From contig NC_061869.1 in the NCBI RefSeq assembly GCF_907164915.1, forward strand, positions 46,559,771 through 46,623,770: 64,000 nt of DNA, written 5' to 3'. The notes beneath the pieces are model-generated. The model had not been told where the DNA came from, searched no databases, and was given only the letters and a program-made list of their open reading frames with translations. The translations under genes were made by a program, and so were the position numbers. Within the stretch, counting starts at the first letter, position 1; each line of letters opens with the position of its first letter. The DNA is from Impatiens glandulifera. Its lineage: Eukaryota; Streptophyta; Magnoliopsida; Ericales; Balsaminaceae. Shown here in pieces: positions 44,084 to 55,414 of this stretch.

Positions 44084-45676
44084 TGACTATTTCATCTTCT
44101 CTATCTGTGTTTCCTCGTAAGAATGCGAAGAAAAATGCTCGATCAGATAAGTCTGCTAGATGTCGTCGTTGTCCGAATGTTGATCATGTGTACACTCATT
44201 GCCCCAACATTGAGTGTCGTTATTGACATCAAAAATGTCATGTCCTTCAGAAATTCTCAAAACTAGGTCATTCATCTTCTTCAGCTGGCTCTTCCTCCTC
44301 CATAGTTGCCGCCACAAATGATTTGCAGTCGCCTCAGTCCACTACTCCCACCCTTATGGATATTTATAAACTGCTCACTCGGGTTTTATCTATCAATCCT
44401 TCATTAGCAACTACATCAAATAATCAACCATGATTCATAGACTTTGCTTGTTGTAACCATATGACATCTAACATTAATATGTTTCATTCCCTAAAACCTC
44501 TCACCACCTCACCTCCCATTCACACAGCAAATGGTGCAACTATGCACATCACACATACTGATCATGCCACTTTACCATCTCTCCAAGATATCTACTACAT
44601 TCCTAATTTAACATTAAACCTTGTTTCTGTTGGTCAATTACTTGAGCAGGGACTTACTGTTACTTTTACATCTTCTGGTGTACAAGTTCAGGATTCACAA
44701 ATAGGTCGGATTCTTGGGACGGGATGCAAGAAGGGTCGCCTGTTTGAGCTTTCTTCCCTTCAACCTTTTTCTTCAATTTCTGTTGTTGTTTCTCCTTCAT
44801 CCATTTATCAGTGGCATCTTAAACTCGGACATGCTTCATTAAATAAACTCCGGTCTCTTGTTGCTAAAGGTTTTTTGGGTCCTATTCAATTTGAGTCATT
44901 TGATTGTGTGCATTGTAAGCTTGGCAAACAACCAACACTTTCTTTTTTGAATAATCATTCTATTGTTGATAAGCCTTTTTCGCTAGTTCACTCAGATATT
45001 TGGGGGGGCTCTCATATTGGTATATTTCATGATTATCGATATTTTGTGATATTTGTTGATGATGATTCACGTTTTACTTGGATTTATTTTTTGAAAAATT
45101 GTTCTAAACTTGCCTCTACTTATTCAATTTTTGTGAAAATGATTCAAACACAATTTTCATGCCCTATTAAAATATTTCGTACCGACAATGCTCTAAAATA
45201 CAATGATTCTACCTTTCTTAGTTTTCTTTATGCCCAGGGTACTTTTATTCGGCGCTCATGTCCTTACACCTCACAACAAAATGGTAGGGATGAACGTAAA
45301 CATAGACACATTCTAAATACTATTCGTTCCATGCTTCTTTTTGCTTCATGTCCAGATAGGTTTTGGAGGGAAGATGCACTTACTACTGTCTATACAATCA
45401 ACCGAATGCCATCTTCTGTACTTCAGGATGTCGCTCCTTACCAAAAACTCTTTGGTTAGCCACCAAATTACTCCATTCTTCGACCATTTGGTTATGTCAG
45501 TTTTGTCCACCTCCCCCCTGCATGAACAAAACAAATTGGAGCCTCAGAATCGTCTATGTTGTTTTTTTGGATATGGGGTAGAGCATAAGGGCTATCGTTG
45601 TTGGGATCATGTGTCAAATCGGATTCGTGTTTCTCATCATGTCACCTTTTGGGAACATAAGATGTTCTCTTCTTAG
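44084..45676 (+). pseudogene. gag remnant, protease and integrase of element E
   Basis: The first ~110 codons keep only a Cys/His-rich knuckle-like piece (CRRCPNVDHVYTHCPNIEC) with a stop soon after; the Gag core is absent. Protease: the motif reads FIDFACCNHMTS, where a Ser or Thr is expected after the catalytic Asp, and a stop precedes it. Pre-integrase: WHLKLGHASLNKL and CKLGKQ. Integrase: HSDIWGG, RTDNALKY and SQQNGRDERKHR keep the D,D,E pattern. Stops at 45457 and later interrupt the end of integrase. The longest open part is 44461-45459. Confidence 0.85.
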
Positions 45677-45974
45677 TCCAAGTTTGCCACTCCTTTTCAG
45701 ACTGATTCCCCATTTTTTTGTTTTAGATCCATCCCCTTCTTTTATAGGTCCTGAGATCACACAAAATTCTATTGACACTGTCGTTTCTCTCCCATCACCC
45801 CCAGCTGACCCATCTGCATCTCCTGAACAAGTACCTGACCCACCTACGTCTCCTGAACAAATACTAATCAAATACCTCAGGTCTCTACTACCACTGGTCG
45901 GCATTCTACTCGGGTACGTTGTCTTCCTCATAATCTCCAAGATTACTATTGATTTTCTTCCATTCTAGCTAACC

Positions 45975-47570
45975 ATGAGACTAAGACCTTTTATGAGGCA
46001 AATTGTGATCCATTGTGGCGTGAGGCTATGTCAGAGGAACTACAGGCTCTTGAAAAGACTGGGAATTGGGGTATCGTTGATCTACCACATGGCAAGAAAT
46101 CTATTAGATGCAAATGGATTTACAAGATCAAAACAAATTCTGATGGATCTATTGAGCGCTACAAAGCTCGTCTTGTGGCCAAGGGTTTCTTACAGGAGTA
46201 TGTCATTGACTATGAAGAGGCTTTTGCTCCCTTTGTCCGTTTGACTTTTGTTCGTTGTCTTTTGGCTATTGCTGCTACTCGTCGATGGTCTCTTCGCCAG
46301 TTGGATGTAAAGAATACTTTTCTTCATGGAGATCTTTCTGAGGAGGTTTATATGAGTCCACCACCGGGTTCAGACATTTCAGGGAAGGTATGTAAGCTAC
46401 GTCGTGCTCTTTATGATCTGAAACAAGCACCACGAGCTTGGTTTTCCAAGTTCAGCTCAACACTTATTCAGTATGGGTTTACTGCCTCTCCCTGTGACTC
46501 TTCTTTATTCATTCGTCGCTCTTCATCTGGCATTATTATTCTATTATTATATGTTGATGATATGGTGATCACTGGAGATGATGCCTCTGGTATATCTGAT
46601 TTACAAACATATCTTCATCAATATTTTGGTATGAAGAGTCTTGGTAAGTTGCATTATTTTCTAGGTCTTGAGATTTCCGACACAATAGATGGTATCTACT
46701 TGTCTCAGGCGAAGTATGTGCTTCTAACCTCATCTCCCGTGTTGGTTTGACTGATAGCAAAACTGCATCGACTCCACTTGAGGAAGATTGTCATCTTACT
46801 CCTCTCGATGGAACCCCTCTTAAAGATCCTAGGCTCTATCGTCAGTTAGTGGGCTCCCTGATATATCCCTGATAATCGCCCTCACATAGCTCATGTAGTT
46901 CACATAGTTAGTCAATTCATGACTAGTCTTCATACAGCTCATCACTCTGTTGTGTTACGTATTCTCCGCTATATTAAGGGAAATCTCTTACATGGTCTTC
47001 ACTTCTCCGCTAATTCATCATTGGTACTCACTAGTTACTCAGATGTTAATTGGGCAGGCGATCCCACTAACCGACGCTCCATCATTAGTTATTGTTTCTT
47101 CTTGGGTGATTCTCTTGTTTCCTGGAGAAGCAAGAAACAGACTGTTGTTTCCCGTTCCAGCGCTGAGTCAGAGTATCGTGCGCTTGCTGATTCTACTTCT
47201 AAGCTTCTTTGGATTCGACGACTTCTCTCCCATAATGAATATCCCCAGTTTGTATCTCTTTGTTTTTTTAAGATTCAGAAATAAAATATGTCAAAATCAA
47301 AGTAAATTTTCCTCAACCGCCAACCACCGATCTTCATTGTGATAGTCAGAGTGCAATTCACATTTCTCGGAATGATGTGTTTCATGAGCGCACTAAACAT
47401 ATCGAGATCGATTGCCACTTTGTATGGAAACATGTTAGTTCTGGTACTATACAATTACGGTACGTGTCTACCGAACACCAAACTGAAGATGTCTTCACGA
47501 AGTCTCTCTTGCTGGGTCGTTTTTACATGTTATTGAGAAAACTCAAGTTGATATCTACTCTAACACCTTG
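45975..47570 (+). pseudogene. Reverse transcriptase and RNase H of element E
   Basis: RT: WIYKIKTNSDGSIERYKARL, QLDVKNTFLHG and LYVDDMVITGDD (open 46013-46750), so the YVDD active site is intact. A frame break follows near 46715. RNase H: SYSDVNWAGDPTNRRSI and SRSSAESEYRALAD (46919-47284), another break, then the C-terminal [16 protein letters not shown] in 47377-47571. At least two frameshifts in this stretch, so no continuous protein. Confidence 0.88.
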
Positions 47571-47584
47571 AGCTTGAGGAGGGG

Positions 47585-47736
47585 TGTTAGAATATATTAT
47601 GTGGCCCAGCCCATCTAAAGGTTTCAGTCCATCTACAAGTTGTCCTAAATTGGGAGCTAAGATAAATCTTGTATATATATATATGGTATAACTATTTATT
47701 ATCATTCAATGCAATTTTTTTTTCTATAATCTTAAA
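47585..47736 (+). repeat. 3' LTR of element E
   Basis: TGTTAGAATATATTATGTGG...TATAATCTTAAA, preceded by the purine tract GAGGAGGGG. The terminal CA has become AA. Confidence 0.88.
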
Positions 47737-47741
47737 TTTTG

Positions 47742-48161
47742 AAAATAAACCTAGTTTATGAACTAAGGGGTTTGGATGGATGTATTTATTTTGAAAATGT
47801 TCATAGTGTACCAATTAGGGATATATGCACTTTAAAATGGTCATATTTTATGAACAATAGGCTTTTAATAAATGCGTTTTTTAAAATGTTTCTATGAACT
47901 AAGAGGTTTTAATGAATTCATTTTTAATAATTTATAAAGACATTTATCCCTTCATTCACTTAGTCGATTCAAAATCAAAACATTTTCGATGTTTAAAGAG
48001 TAGAAACCTTTGCTAAAGAGGCCATTCCAAAAAGAGTCATTTTTTTTCTACACAGAAAATCATCAGTAATGGATTCTTAATCATATACATACCCATTGCT
48101 TAAAACGTGTCATCTCAAGAAAGTATTTTGACTCAACATCAAATCTAACATTTTCTAAGTT
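47742..48161. other. Spacer between elements E and the CACTA element
   Basis: No gene. The phrase TATGAACTAAGGGG/TATGAACTAAGAGG recurs at about 47757 and 47903, a degenerate repeat of the host sequence into which E inserted. Confidence 0.5.
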
Positions 48162-48366
48162 CACTGGTGAAAAGGGGGTCAAAACCGAAAGTAAAAACTC
48201 TTGGTTTTGACCCTATAACTTTCGGTATAGACCAAATTCCGAGAGTTAAGGTAACTCTCGCCATCCCTCGGTATTGACTCTGTCGTTAAAAATAATTGTG
48301 CGTTTACCAAAAGATATCCTAGAGTTTTCGATTTAGATAACTAAGAAAATTCTCTGTTTTTTTTAA

Positions 48367-49487
48367 ACAAGGGTAGAAACCGAAGGTTTTTAAATAAACC
48401 TTCGGTTTTGTCCCTTCCCAATACTTAGAAAATTCTCTGTTTTTTTTAAACAAGGGTCAAAACCGAAGGTTTTCAAATAAACCTTCGGTTTTGTCCCTTC
48501 CCAACACTTAGAAAATTCTCTGTTTTTTTTTTAAACAAGGGTCAAAACCGAAGGTTTATTTGAAAACCTTCGGTTTTGTCCCTTCCCAACACTTAGAAAA
48601 TTCTCTGTTTTTTTTAAACAAGGGTCAAAACCGAAGGTTTATTTGAAAACCTTCGGTTTTGTCCCTTCCCAACACTAAGAAAATTCTCTTTTTTTTAAAC
48701 AAGGGTAGAAACCGAAGGTTTTTAAATAAACCTTCGGTTTTGTCCCTTTCCAACACTTAGAAAATTCTATGTTTTTTTTAAACAAGGGTCAAAACCGAAG
48801 GTTTTCAAATAAACCTCCGGTTTTGTCCCTTCCCAACACTTATAAAATTCTCTGTTTTTTTTAAACAAGGGTCAAAACCGAAGGTTTATTTGAAAACCTT
48901 CGGTTTTGTCCCTTCCCAACACTTAAAAAATTCTCTGTTTTTTTTTAAACAAGGGTCAAAACCGAAGGTTTATTTGAAAACCTTCGGTTTTGTCCCTTCC
49001 CAACACTAAGAAAATTCTCTATTTTTTTTAAACAAGGGTAGAAACCGAAGGTTTTCAAATAAACCTTCGGTTTTGTCCCTTCCCAACACTTAGAAAATTC
49101 TCTGTTTTTTTTAAACAAGGGTCAAAACCGAAGGTTTTCAAATAAACCTTCGGTTTTGTACCTTCCCAACACTTAGAAAATTCTATATTTTTTTTAAACA
49201 AGGGTCAAAACCGAAGGTTTTCAAATAAACCTTCGGTTTTGTCCCTTCCCAACACTTAGAAAATTCACTGTTTTTTTAAACAAGGGTCAAAACCGAAGGT
49301 TTATTTGAAAACCTTCGGTTTTGTCCCTTCCCAACACTTAGAAAATTCTCTGTTTTTTTAAACAAGGGTCAAAACCGAAGGTTTATTTGAAAACCTTCGG
49401 TTTTGTCCCTTCCCAGCACTTAGAAAATTCTCTGTTTTTTTTAAACAAGGGTCAAAACCGAAGGTTTATTTGAAAACCTTCGGTTTT
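48367..49487. repeat. Palindromic satellite of 14 units inside the CACTA element
   Basis: Unit of 81-85 bp: AACAAGGGTCAAAACCGAAG, palindrome, GTCCCTTCCCAACACTTAGA, T-run. Each unit contains the inverted arms ACCGAAGGTTT/AAACCTTCGGT. The centre between the arms occurs in two opposite orientations, TTTCAAATAAA or TTTATTTGAAA. Orientation order along the array: A A B B, A A B B, A A A B B B. Units 1 and 5 share GGGTAGAAACC with TTTTTAAATAAA, and units 4 and 8 are both followed by CACTAAG, so a four-unit block was duplicated. Confidence 0.92.
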
Positions 49488-49716
49488 GGCCATGCTGTTT
49501 TGTTAAAAATTATGATGATTAGCAAACCAAAGGAAAATAATTCATGTACAACATATTAAAAACTAAACCAAAATAAAATAATTCATGAACAACATATTAA
49601 AAACCAAACCAAACATAATAATAATTCATAATTATGAAAACAAAAAACATGAAAATGTCATCGTTCGTACGGAAAAGAAAACACATAATTAATCAAACGG
49701 TATAATCTAGAAATTA

Positions 49717-49995
49717 TTAGATGGGGGGAGGGGGTGGTTGATTCTGTCGACTCTTCAACAATTCAAGTTGTTGTTCGAGATTCTCCAATTTCTGTGCCAT
49801 TTCAGCCCCGTCCGCTTTAATTTCCCTCAGCAATCGGCCTCTTTCCGCATCCCTTAATCGAATTTTCTCCATTTCCAGCGTCATATTTCTCACATCTTCC
49901 CCACGTGCCGCAATTTCTGTTTGTGCTAGCAAATTCTGGTAACACCGAGACAATTTCTCCGGTGTACGCCGAAGACTATACCATGACTCATCCAT
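49717..49995 (-). CDS. Small coiled-coil protein encoded by the CACTA element (92 aa)
   Basis: ATG at 49995. An upstream non-coding exon is likely: TATA box at 50381-50388, exon to a donor at 50274|50273 (CGTTAAG/GTTAG), intron, acceptor CATTTAG at 49997, then GATGGATGAGTC. The protein is MDESWYSLRRTP..., a predicted coiled coil from ~35 to ~82 with heptad Leu (LENLEQQLELLK), and a Pro-rich end PPPPP. No transposase domain. It may be the last exon of a former CACTA-encoded protein. The open frame and intact splice sites suggest it could still be expressed. Confidence 0.55.
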   Translation of the reverse strand: MDESWYSLRRTPEKLSRCYQNLLAQTEIAARGEDVRNMTLEMEKIRLRDAERGRLLREIKADGAEMAQKLENLEQQLELLKSRQNQPPPPPI

Positions 49996-50004
49996 CCTAA
50001 ATGC

Positions 50005-50041
<37 letters not shown>

Positions 50042-50380
50042 CAAACAAAATAACCATAACATAAATCTAATATAACTTAAATCAAACACAATAACAAATC
50101 TAACAAAATCATATATATTTAACAAACTAACCTAAATCTAATCTAAACAATAACAAATCTAAATCAAACTACCAAACAAATAATCTAAACTAGCCTAAAT
50201 CTAGATAATATAAACTACATGATAAGAAATCTAAATCTAATAATAAACAACAAAAAAAACAAATCAATCTAACCTTAACGCGAGAAGACGAAGAAGAGAA
50301 CCGGCGGTGGAAGAGGCGGCTGCGGCGCGGAAGAGAGAGAAAGGAGAGAGTCAAATGAAAAAGAGAAGGGTTAGGGTTTG

Positions 50381-50388
50381 TATTTATA
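50381..50388 (-). promoter_or_regulatory. TATA box of the CACTA small gene
   Basis: TATAAATA on the minus strand, followed at once by a telo-box-like AAACCCTAA (50371-50379), a common combination in plant promoters. A CT-rich leader and the predicted first exon follow. Confidence 0.5.
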
Positions 50389-50815
50389 GAGGTAGTTACC
50401 GAAGATTTTCATATTACTTTCGGTTTTGATATTAGTCAAAAACGAAGGTTTATTAAAAACCCTTCGAAAATAACTATCACCAAACTTAGAATTATTTTTA
50501 ATTGTTTTGGGATGAGTCAAAACCGAAGGTTTATTGGAAAACCTTCGCAAACAAGAATTTCAGAAAAGGTAAAACCGAAGGTTTTTTTAAAAATCTTCGC
50601 AATTAACCCACATCCAACACTTAGAATTATTTTTGATTTTTTGGAAAGGTAAAAACCGAAAGTTCTACAAAGAACTTTCGGTACTAATTAGTAAAACCGA
50701 AGGTTATACACCCATCTCAGAATCTATTTTCAATACTTAAAGATTTGTTCCTCTCGGGAGTATTTAGGAGAGTTTTATAAAACCTTCGGTAAATGTCGAT
50801 TTTTTAGCAATGGTT

Positions 50816-53191
50816 GTACCTATATGATTTTTTAAAATTCAATTTGCTTCCTTAATTTTTTTAGAGAAATCATCAATACTCTTGGCTGGAAGGAGCTTCT
50901 TATACTGAGAGTGTATTTAGTAGAATTAGTAAACTTAACAAATACTAATGGTGATTTCTATACCTCAACCACTACGATTGTTTGCTTTCATTTTCTTGAC
51001 ATTATTAATTTTTTGAAATTTTAGGCTTGTATTAATTTTGAAAAAATAAAAAATGGTTAAATAAATATTTTTCCACAAAATAAAAATATATATATATTCT
51101 TTAAGTCATGTTTGGATTTTATTTTTAGACTAACTTTACATTTTTATATTTTTAGGTACCGTTTTTACCTCATTTTCAATCACAAGTGTATTTAATTTTG
51201 TGAATATTTATTTTCGCATTATAAAATAACATATATGCATGTCTTAGTGACTGGTTGACACTAAACTTTTGTCACATATTTATGTTTGAATTTATCTTTA
51301 TGTGTATGAATTAGGATTTGAGAAGTAAAGAAGGTGTAAAATTATATTTTTCTAAAATGATCAAAAGTATAAAATAGAGATTATCGTTTGACAGGCACAT
51401 GAGACATAGTTTTGATGTTATTTCTCACGTGTAACCAACACTATAAAAAGAGTGTTATAAATTGTTTAAATGTTAAAAAATAAGTTATAACATATTGTTT
51501 ATGTTACTAATTGAGTTACAAAATTAATGTTGAATAAGGTTTTTTATGTGGTGCAAGCACAGAATCCTAAAAGGGGATTCTTTTTTAAAAAATGTTTGTA
51601 CACGTGAAATTTATTATTTTCCTAATTTCTTGTGTGGAGATTTTTTGAACCAATACTAGTCTAATCGACATCATTAAAAATAGAATTCTAGTTAAACATA
51701 TCATTTTGGTTCCTTATCTCACATGAGATTCAAGAGAAATGTAAGTTATGAGATTTAGATTACGGAGTTCAATTTTATTTTTTTTAAACGATTTAAAATA
51801 ACAGTATAAAATGAATAGATTAAGCCATGATACATTTTTTAATATTATAACATATTAATTTAACTATGTTGTAGTTGAAGTCATGGCAATCTGTAAAATG
51901 ACGTGGTATGTTGGACACAATCAATGACACGATGACACGATGTCATTTCAAGTGAGACGTCAAATGTGTAGTCTATGTCATCATTGATGCACTAAATTGA
52001 GTCATTGGAGAATAAACAGGTTATACAAGACATTAAACAAATTATTTATGGTAGCAAAACATAGTAGGAAAAATTAATTTTTTATTGTTTTTTTTTATTC
52101 CACACTACTTGAAAGACTCCTTCTTTAAGTTATTAAAAGATAAATTATCCAAACTAAATATATTTATTTATGTCTAAGTTTAGTTTCAAACATCTTATAC
52201 AAAATTATATAAAAAGTGTTTCTCAACCATTCAATGGCAAGAAGAAGTACATGCATGTCACGTCATCAAATACTCAAAGTTAGCTATATCAATGTAGTTA
52301 ATGATAACTAAACAAAAACCGATTTTGCATCATTTCTAGCAAACCAAGGAAATATTGTCACATTTTTTTAGAATGTTCAAGATTAGTGAAGAATATCGAT
52401 GATGGGTTTATATCCACAGTTTCTCTCAATATTTAAGAGGCATTAACTTCATTAAAATACAAAGGAGATTACGTCGTTTAGTAAGTGAAATAGGCTGTAT
52501 TAAAATCCTGTCCATTTATGGGACAATCCTACGTGAAAAACGGGTCAATTGTGTAAGGAATAGAATATATGTGGAGCATGTGCATGGCATTATCTTGTTC
52601 TAAGCAATGAAATATGATTAATTTATTAATCAACATGATGACAGGAAAATCTTGTCATAATCATTCATTAGACCTCTATAGAATATGCATGTGGATTCTT
52701 GATTCTAGAGAGAGATTTCATAGGGAGAGGAAGATTTTTTTACTCAAGTTTGTCTTGGGGCTGGTTAGAAATTCAATTGAATAACTACTGCTTTTTATAT
52801 TGACTTGTTAAAAAAAAAGTAGGTTATTCAGAAAGTAAAGATTTTAAGGGAATAAATATATAATGATATAAGACTATATGGAGTTTGGTTTGCAGTTCCA
52901 TTTATTAATCCAATTGCAAGTATAAACTATTGATGTTAATTTACTAAATTTCAAATGAATTGTTTGTCAGTTTGATTGATTTAGTTTGAACCGTTAAAAT
53001 ATCAATTTTGTCAAACTTAAATGTTTTGATCCATCGACAGATTAGTTATAAAATATATTAAAAAATAACAATCCTTATCAATTTTCATGATATGAACAAA
53101 TATAAATAAGATTTTATAACACAATTTATAAATAATATATACATATTTATTAATAAGGTGCACTAGTAAAATTTATGAAACACTTATAAAT
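50816..53191. other. AT-rich intergenic region
   Basis: No gene recognised. Degenerate words such as CACGATGACACGATG (about 51926-51945) occur but no terminal repeats. Confidence 0.55.
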
Positions 53192-53202
53192 AAGATTATA
53201 TT

Positions 53203-55403
53203 GTATTTTCTTAATGCAATATATTAAGAAAAAGAGGATCTCGCCTCGGGTCTATATCGCATAACATTCTCTTAATGCAGAACATTCTTAAGGTTATGGG
53301 AAAAAAAGGATCTCACCTCGGGTCGCGTTTAAAATTAACATTCGCAAGGCTTTTGATTCCGTCAAGTGGGAAACTATCAATGATTTTCTTGTCGTCTCGG
53401 GCTTCCCTAGAATCTTCATTGAATGGATTATGCAGTGTGTTTTTACCTCTCGTTTCGTTGTCTGTGTCAATGGAGTGCACAGTGGCTACTTCAAAGGCGA
53501 AAGTGGCATGAGGCAGGGTGACCCTCTCTCTTCTTTTATCTTTGTGTTGATCATGGAGGTCTTTAAGAGTGTCTTAACGACATTCCGAAAGAACCGCCAT
53601 TACACTTTCGACCCTTTCTGCGAAGAGGAGAAGATTACTCACATTTGTTTTGCTGACGACCTATTTGTTCTTGCACGCGCCGATGTTGATATCGTTAAAA
53701 CTATAAAAGATGTTCTTAACTTCTTTTCTGATGTTACAGGTTTATTGATTAATGAGGAAAAAAGTGCAGCGTTCTATGGCGGTGTTAATGACGAGACAAA
53801 GGCAAGGATACAAGATATCATGGACATATCCGAAGGGTCGTTTCCGGTCCGTTACTTGGGGATTCCGCTTACGGCAAGGCAGATTCATGTAGTACATTGC
53901 ATGCCTCGTATTGAGAAGGTCAAAAACGTGATTATGGGTTGGGCAGCCAAGAAGTTATCTTATGCGGGAATGATTGAATTGGCGGGCAGCGTGGTAATGG
54001 GGCTTATCGGGTATTGGTCTTAACAGATTGTTCTTCCTAAGAAGGTGATGCGGGAGCTTGATACATTATTACGGGACTTCATTTGGGGCACTCATGGCCG
54101 TGGGGGGGGGAAGTCAAGTGGACAGATGTGTGTAAACCTAAGGACGAAGGAGGTGTGGGTTTGAAGAATTTTGTCGAATGGAATCGTGTCGTTACTTACA
54201 AGCATTTATGGGCCTTACAATCTAAGTAGGATTCCTTATGGGTCAAATGGGTGCACTCCCGATTTATGAAACGTGAAATGAGCATATGGACGTGCAAAAT
54301 TACCGACGACATGGCTTGGTCATTAAAAAATATATTGAAGCTCAAAAACAACATTGGTTCGATATTTGACATCCGAATTGGTGATGGTCGTGGCACTCTG
54401 TTTTCGCACGACCTGTGGTTCGAAAACAAACCATTGATTAGTAGAGACGAATTCTGAGGCCTAAGGATCCGGAGGGATTGTGCGGCTTCCACAGTCCATA
54501 ACATTCATAGCGGACTTTGGGTTTCGGTTATTACTAGAGTCTTGGAAGGCAAAAGAGCTATTGATCATTTGAACGGTCTCAATATTTGTAATATGGCTGA
54601 TGTGCACTTGTGGAAAGTGGAAGAAAATGGGAAAATTAAGTCAAGTGCGATTTGGAACGTTATTCGGGAAAGAGGTCAAATTGTAAGTTGGGCTTCACTT
54701 GTGTGGTCCTTGAAAATCATTCCGAGACACCGGTTTATTTTTTGGTTGTCTTTCCGTGGTAGACTTAGTACCCGTGATCGTATTCGTGCTTATATGGATA
54801 TTCCGGACGCCAATTGTGTTCTTTGTAGTGGATTTGCGGAGTCCATTGATCATCTTTTGGGTGGCTGTTTTTTTGCTAGGTCTATTTGGAATCTTTTTAC
54901 TGTAGCCATGGGAATTGTGAGCTTGTCGGGGTCCTAGGAGGATATAAAAGTTGCTGCCCAAGTCTTATCTAAAGGTAGTAAATTTCATGCTAATGTTTTT
55001 AAGTGTGAGTTTGCTGCCATTGTTTATCATTTATGGGCTGAGAGAAATGCTAGAGTCTTTGGTAGAGTTCGTCGAAACGTTGATCATGTGTTGAGCGACA
55101 TTGTATTTGATTGTGGTGCGCTAATTAGAACGTGGAGACGGGTTCCTAAAGGCGGGCGGGAATGGGTCCTTTGTCACGAATGAAAAGTCAATTATGATGA
55201 AGTCACATCTTTTAAATGTTTTGAGGCTAGCTAGTTCTTTATGTTTTGTTTGTAAGTCATGTATGTTGCTTTGTTAAAATTGTTTGATTCTTGAACTTTA
55301 TTCTAACTTTTTAGGTTTGTTAAAAAGTTAGAGGAAACTATGTCCGTTTTCTTTCCCGTTTTGGAATTTTAATAAAATGACACTAAGTCGTTTTAAAAAA
55401 AAA
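53203..55403 (+). mobile_element. 5'-truncated LINE insertion with target duplication
   Basis: Flanked by AAGATTATATT at 53192-53202 and 55404-55414, and ending in a poly(A) of about a dozen bases, the signature of target-primed reverse transcription. The 5' end is short and rearranged: AGGATCTCGCCTCGGGTC near 53235 recurs with one change at 53307. It contains the 3' half of ORF2. Confidence 0.88.
53327..55183 (+). pseudogene. LINE ORF2 fragment: reverse transcriptase and zinc-binding domain
   Basis: Open from about 53327 to 54023: RKAFDSVKW, GMRQGDPLSSFIF and the active site CFADDLFV (about 53648-53671), then VRYLGIPL, typical of non-LTR RT. A stop at 54021-54023, a frame change in the G run near 54103, and further stops near 54226, 54456 and 54935 break it. 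The zf-RVT region is clear: KIIPRHRFIFWLSF, CVLCSGFAESIDHLLGGC, then WAERNARVFGRVRRNVDH to the end. Endonuclease and ORF1 are absent through 5' truncation. Confidence 0.88.
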
Positions 55404-55414
55404 AAGATTATATT

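Larger units (their letters stand above)
43672..47736 (+). mobile_element. Element E: 4.1-kb Ty1/copia element with very short LTRs
   Basis: LTRs of ~151 bp at 43672-43822 and 47585-47736, a primer site at 43823, purine tract GAGGAGGGG before the 3' LTR, and flanks TCTTG (43667-43671) and TTTTG (47737-47741) that look like a target duplication with one change. Internal order gag remnant, protease, integrase, RT, RNase H on the plus strand. Gag is largely missing and pol is broken at several places. Confidence 0.88.
48162..50812 (-). mobile_element. CACTA (En/Spm-type) non-autonomous element
   Basis: Ends CACTGGTGAAAA on the left and CATTGCTAAAAA read inward on the right, each adjoining the 3-bp target duplication GTT (48159-48161 and 50813-50815). 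Subterminal regions on both sides are packed with CCGAAGGTT motifs in both orientations, as in CACTA elements whose transposase binds subterminal repeats. No transposase core is seen. It carries a 14-copy palindromic satellite and one small spliced gene on the minus strand. Confidence 0.85.
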
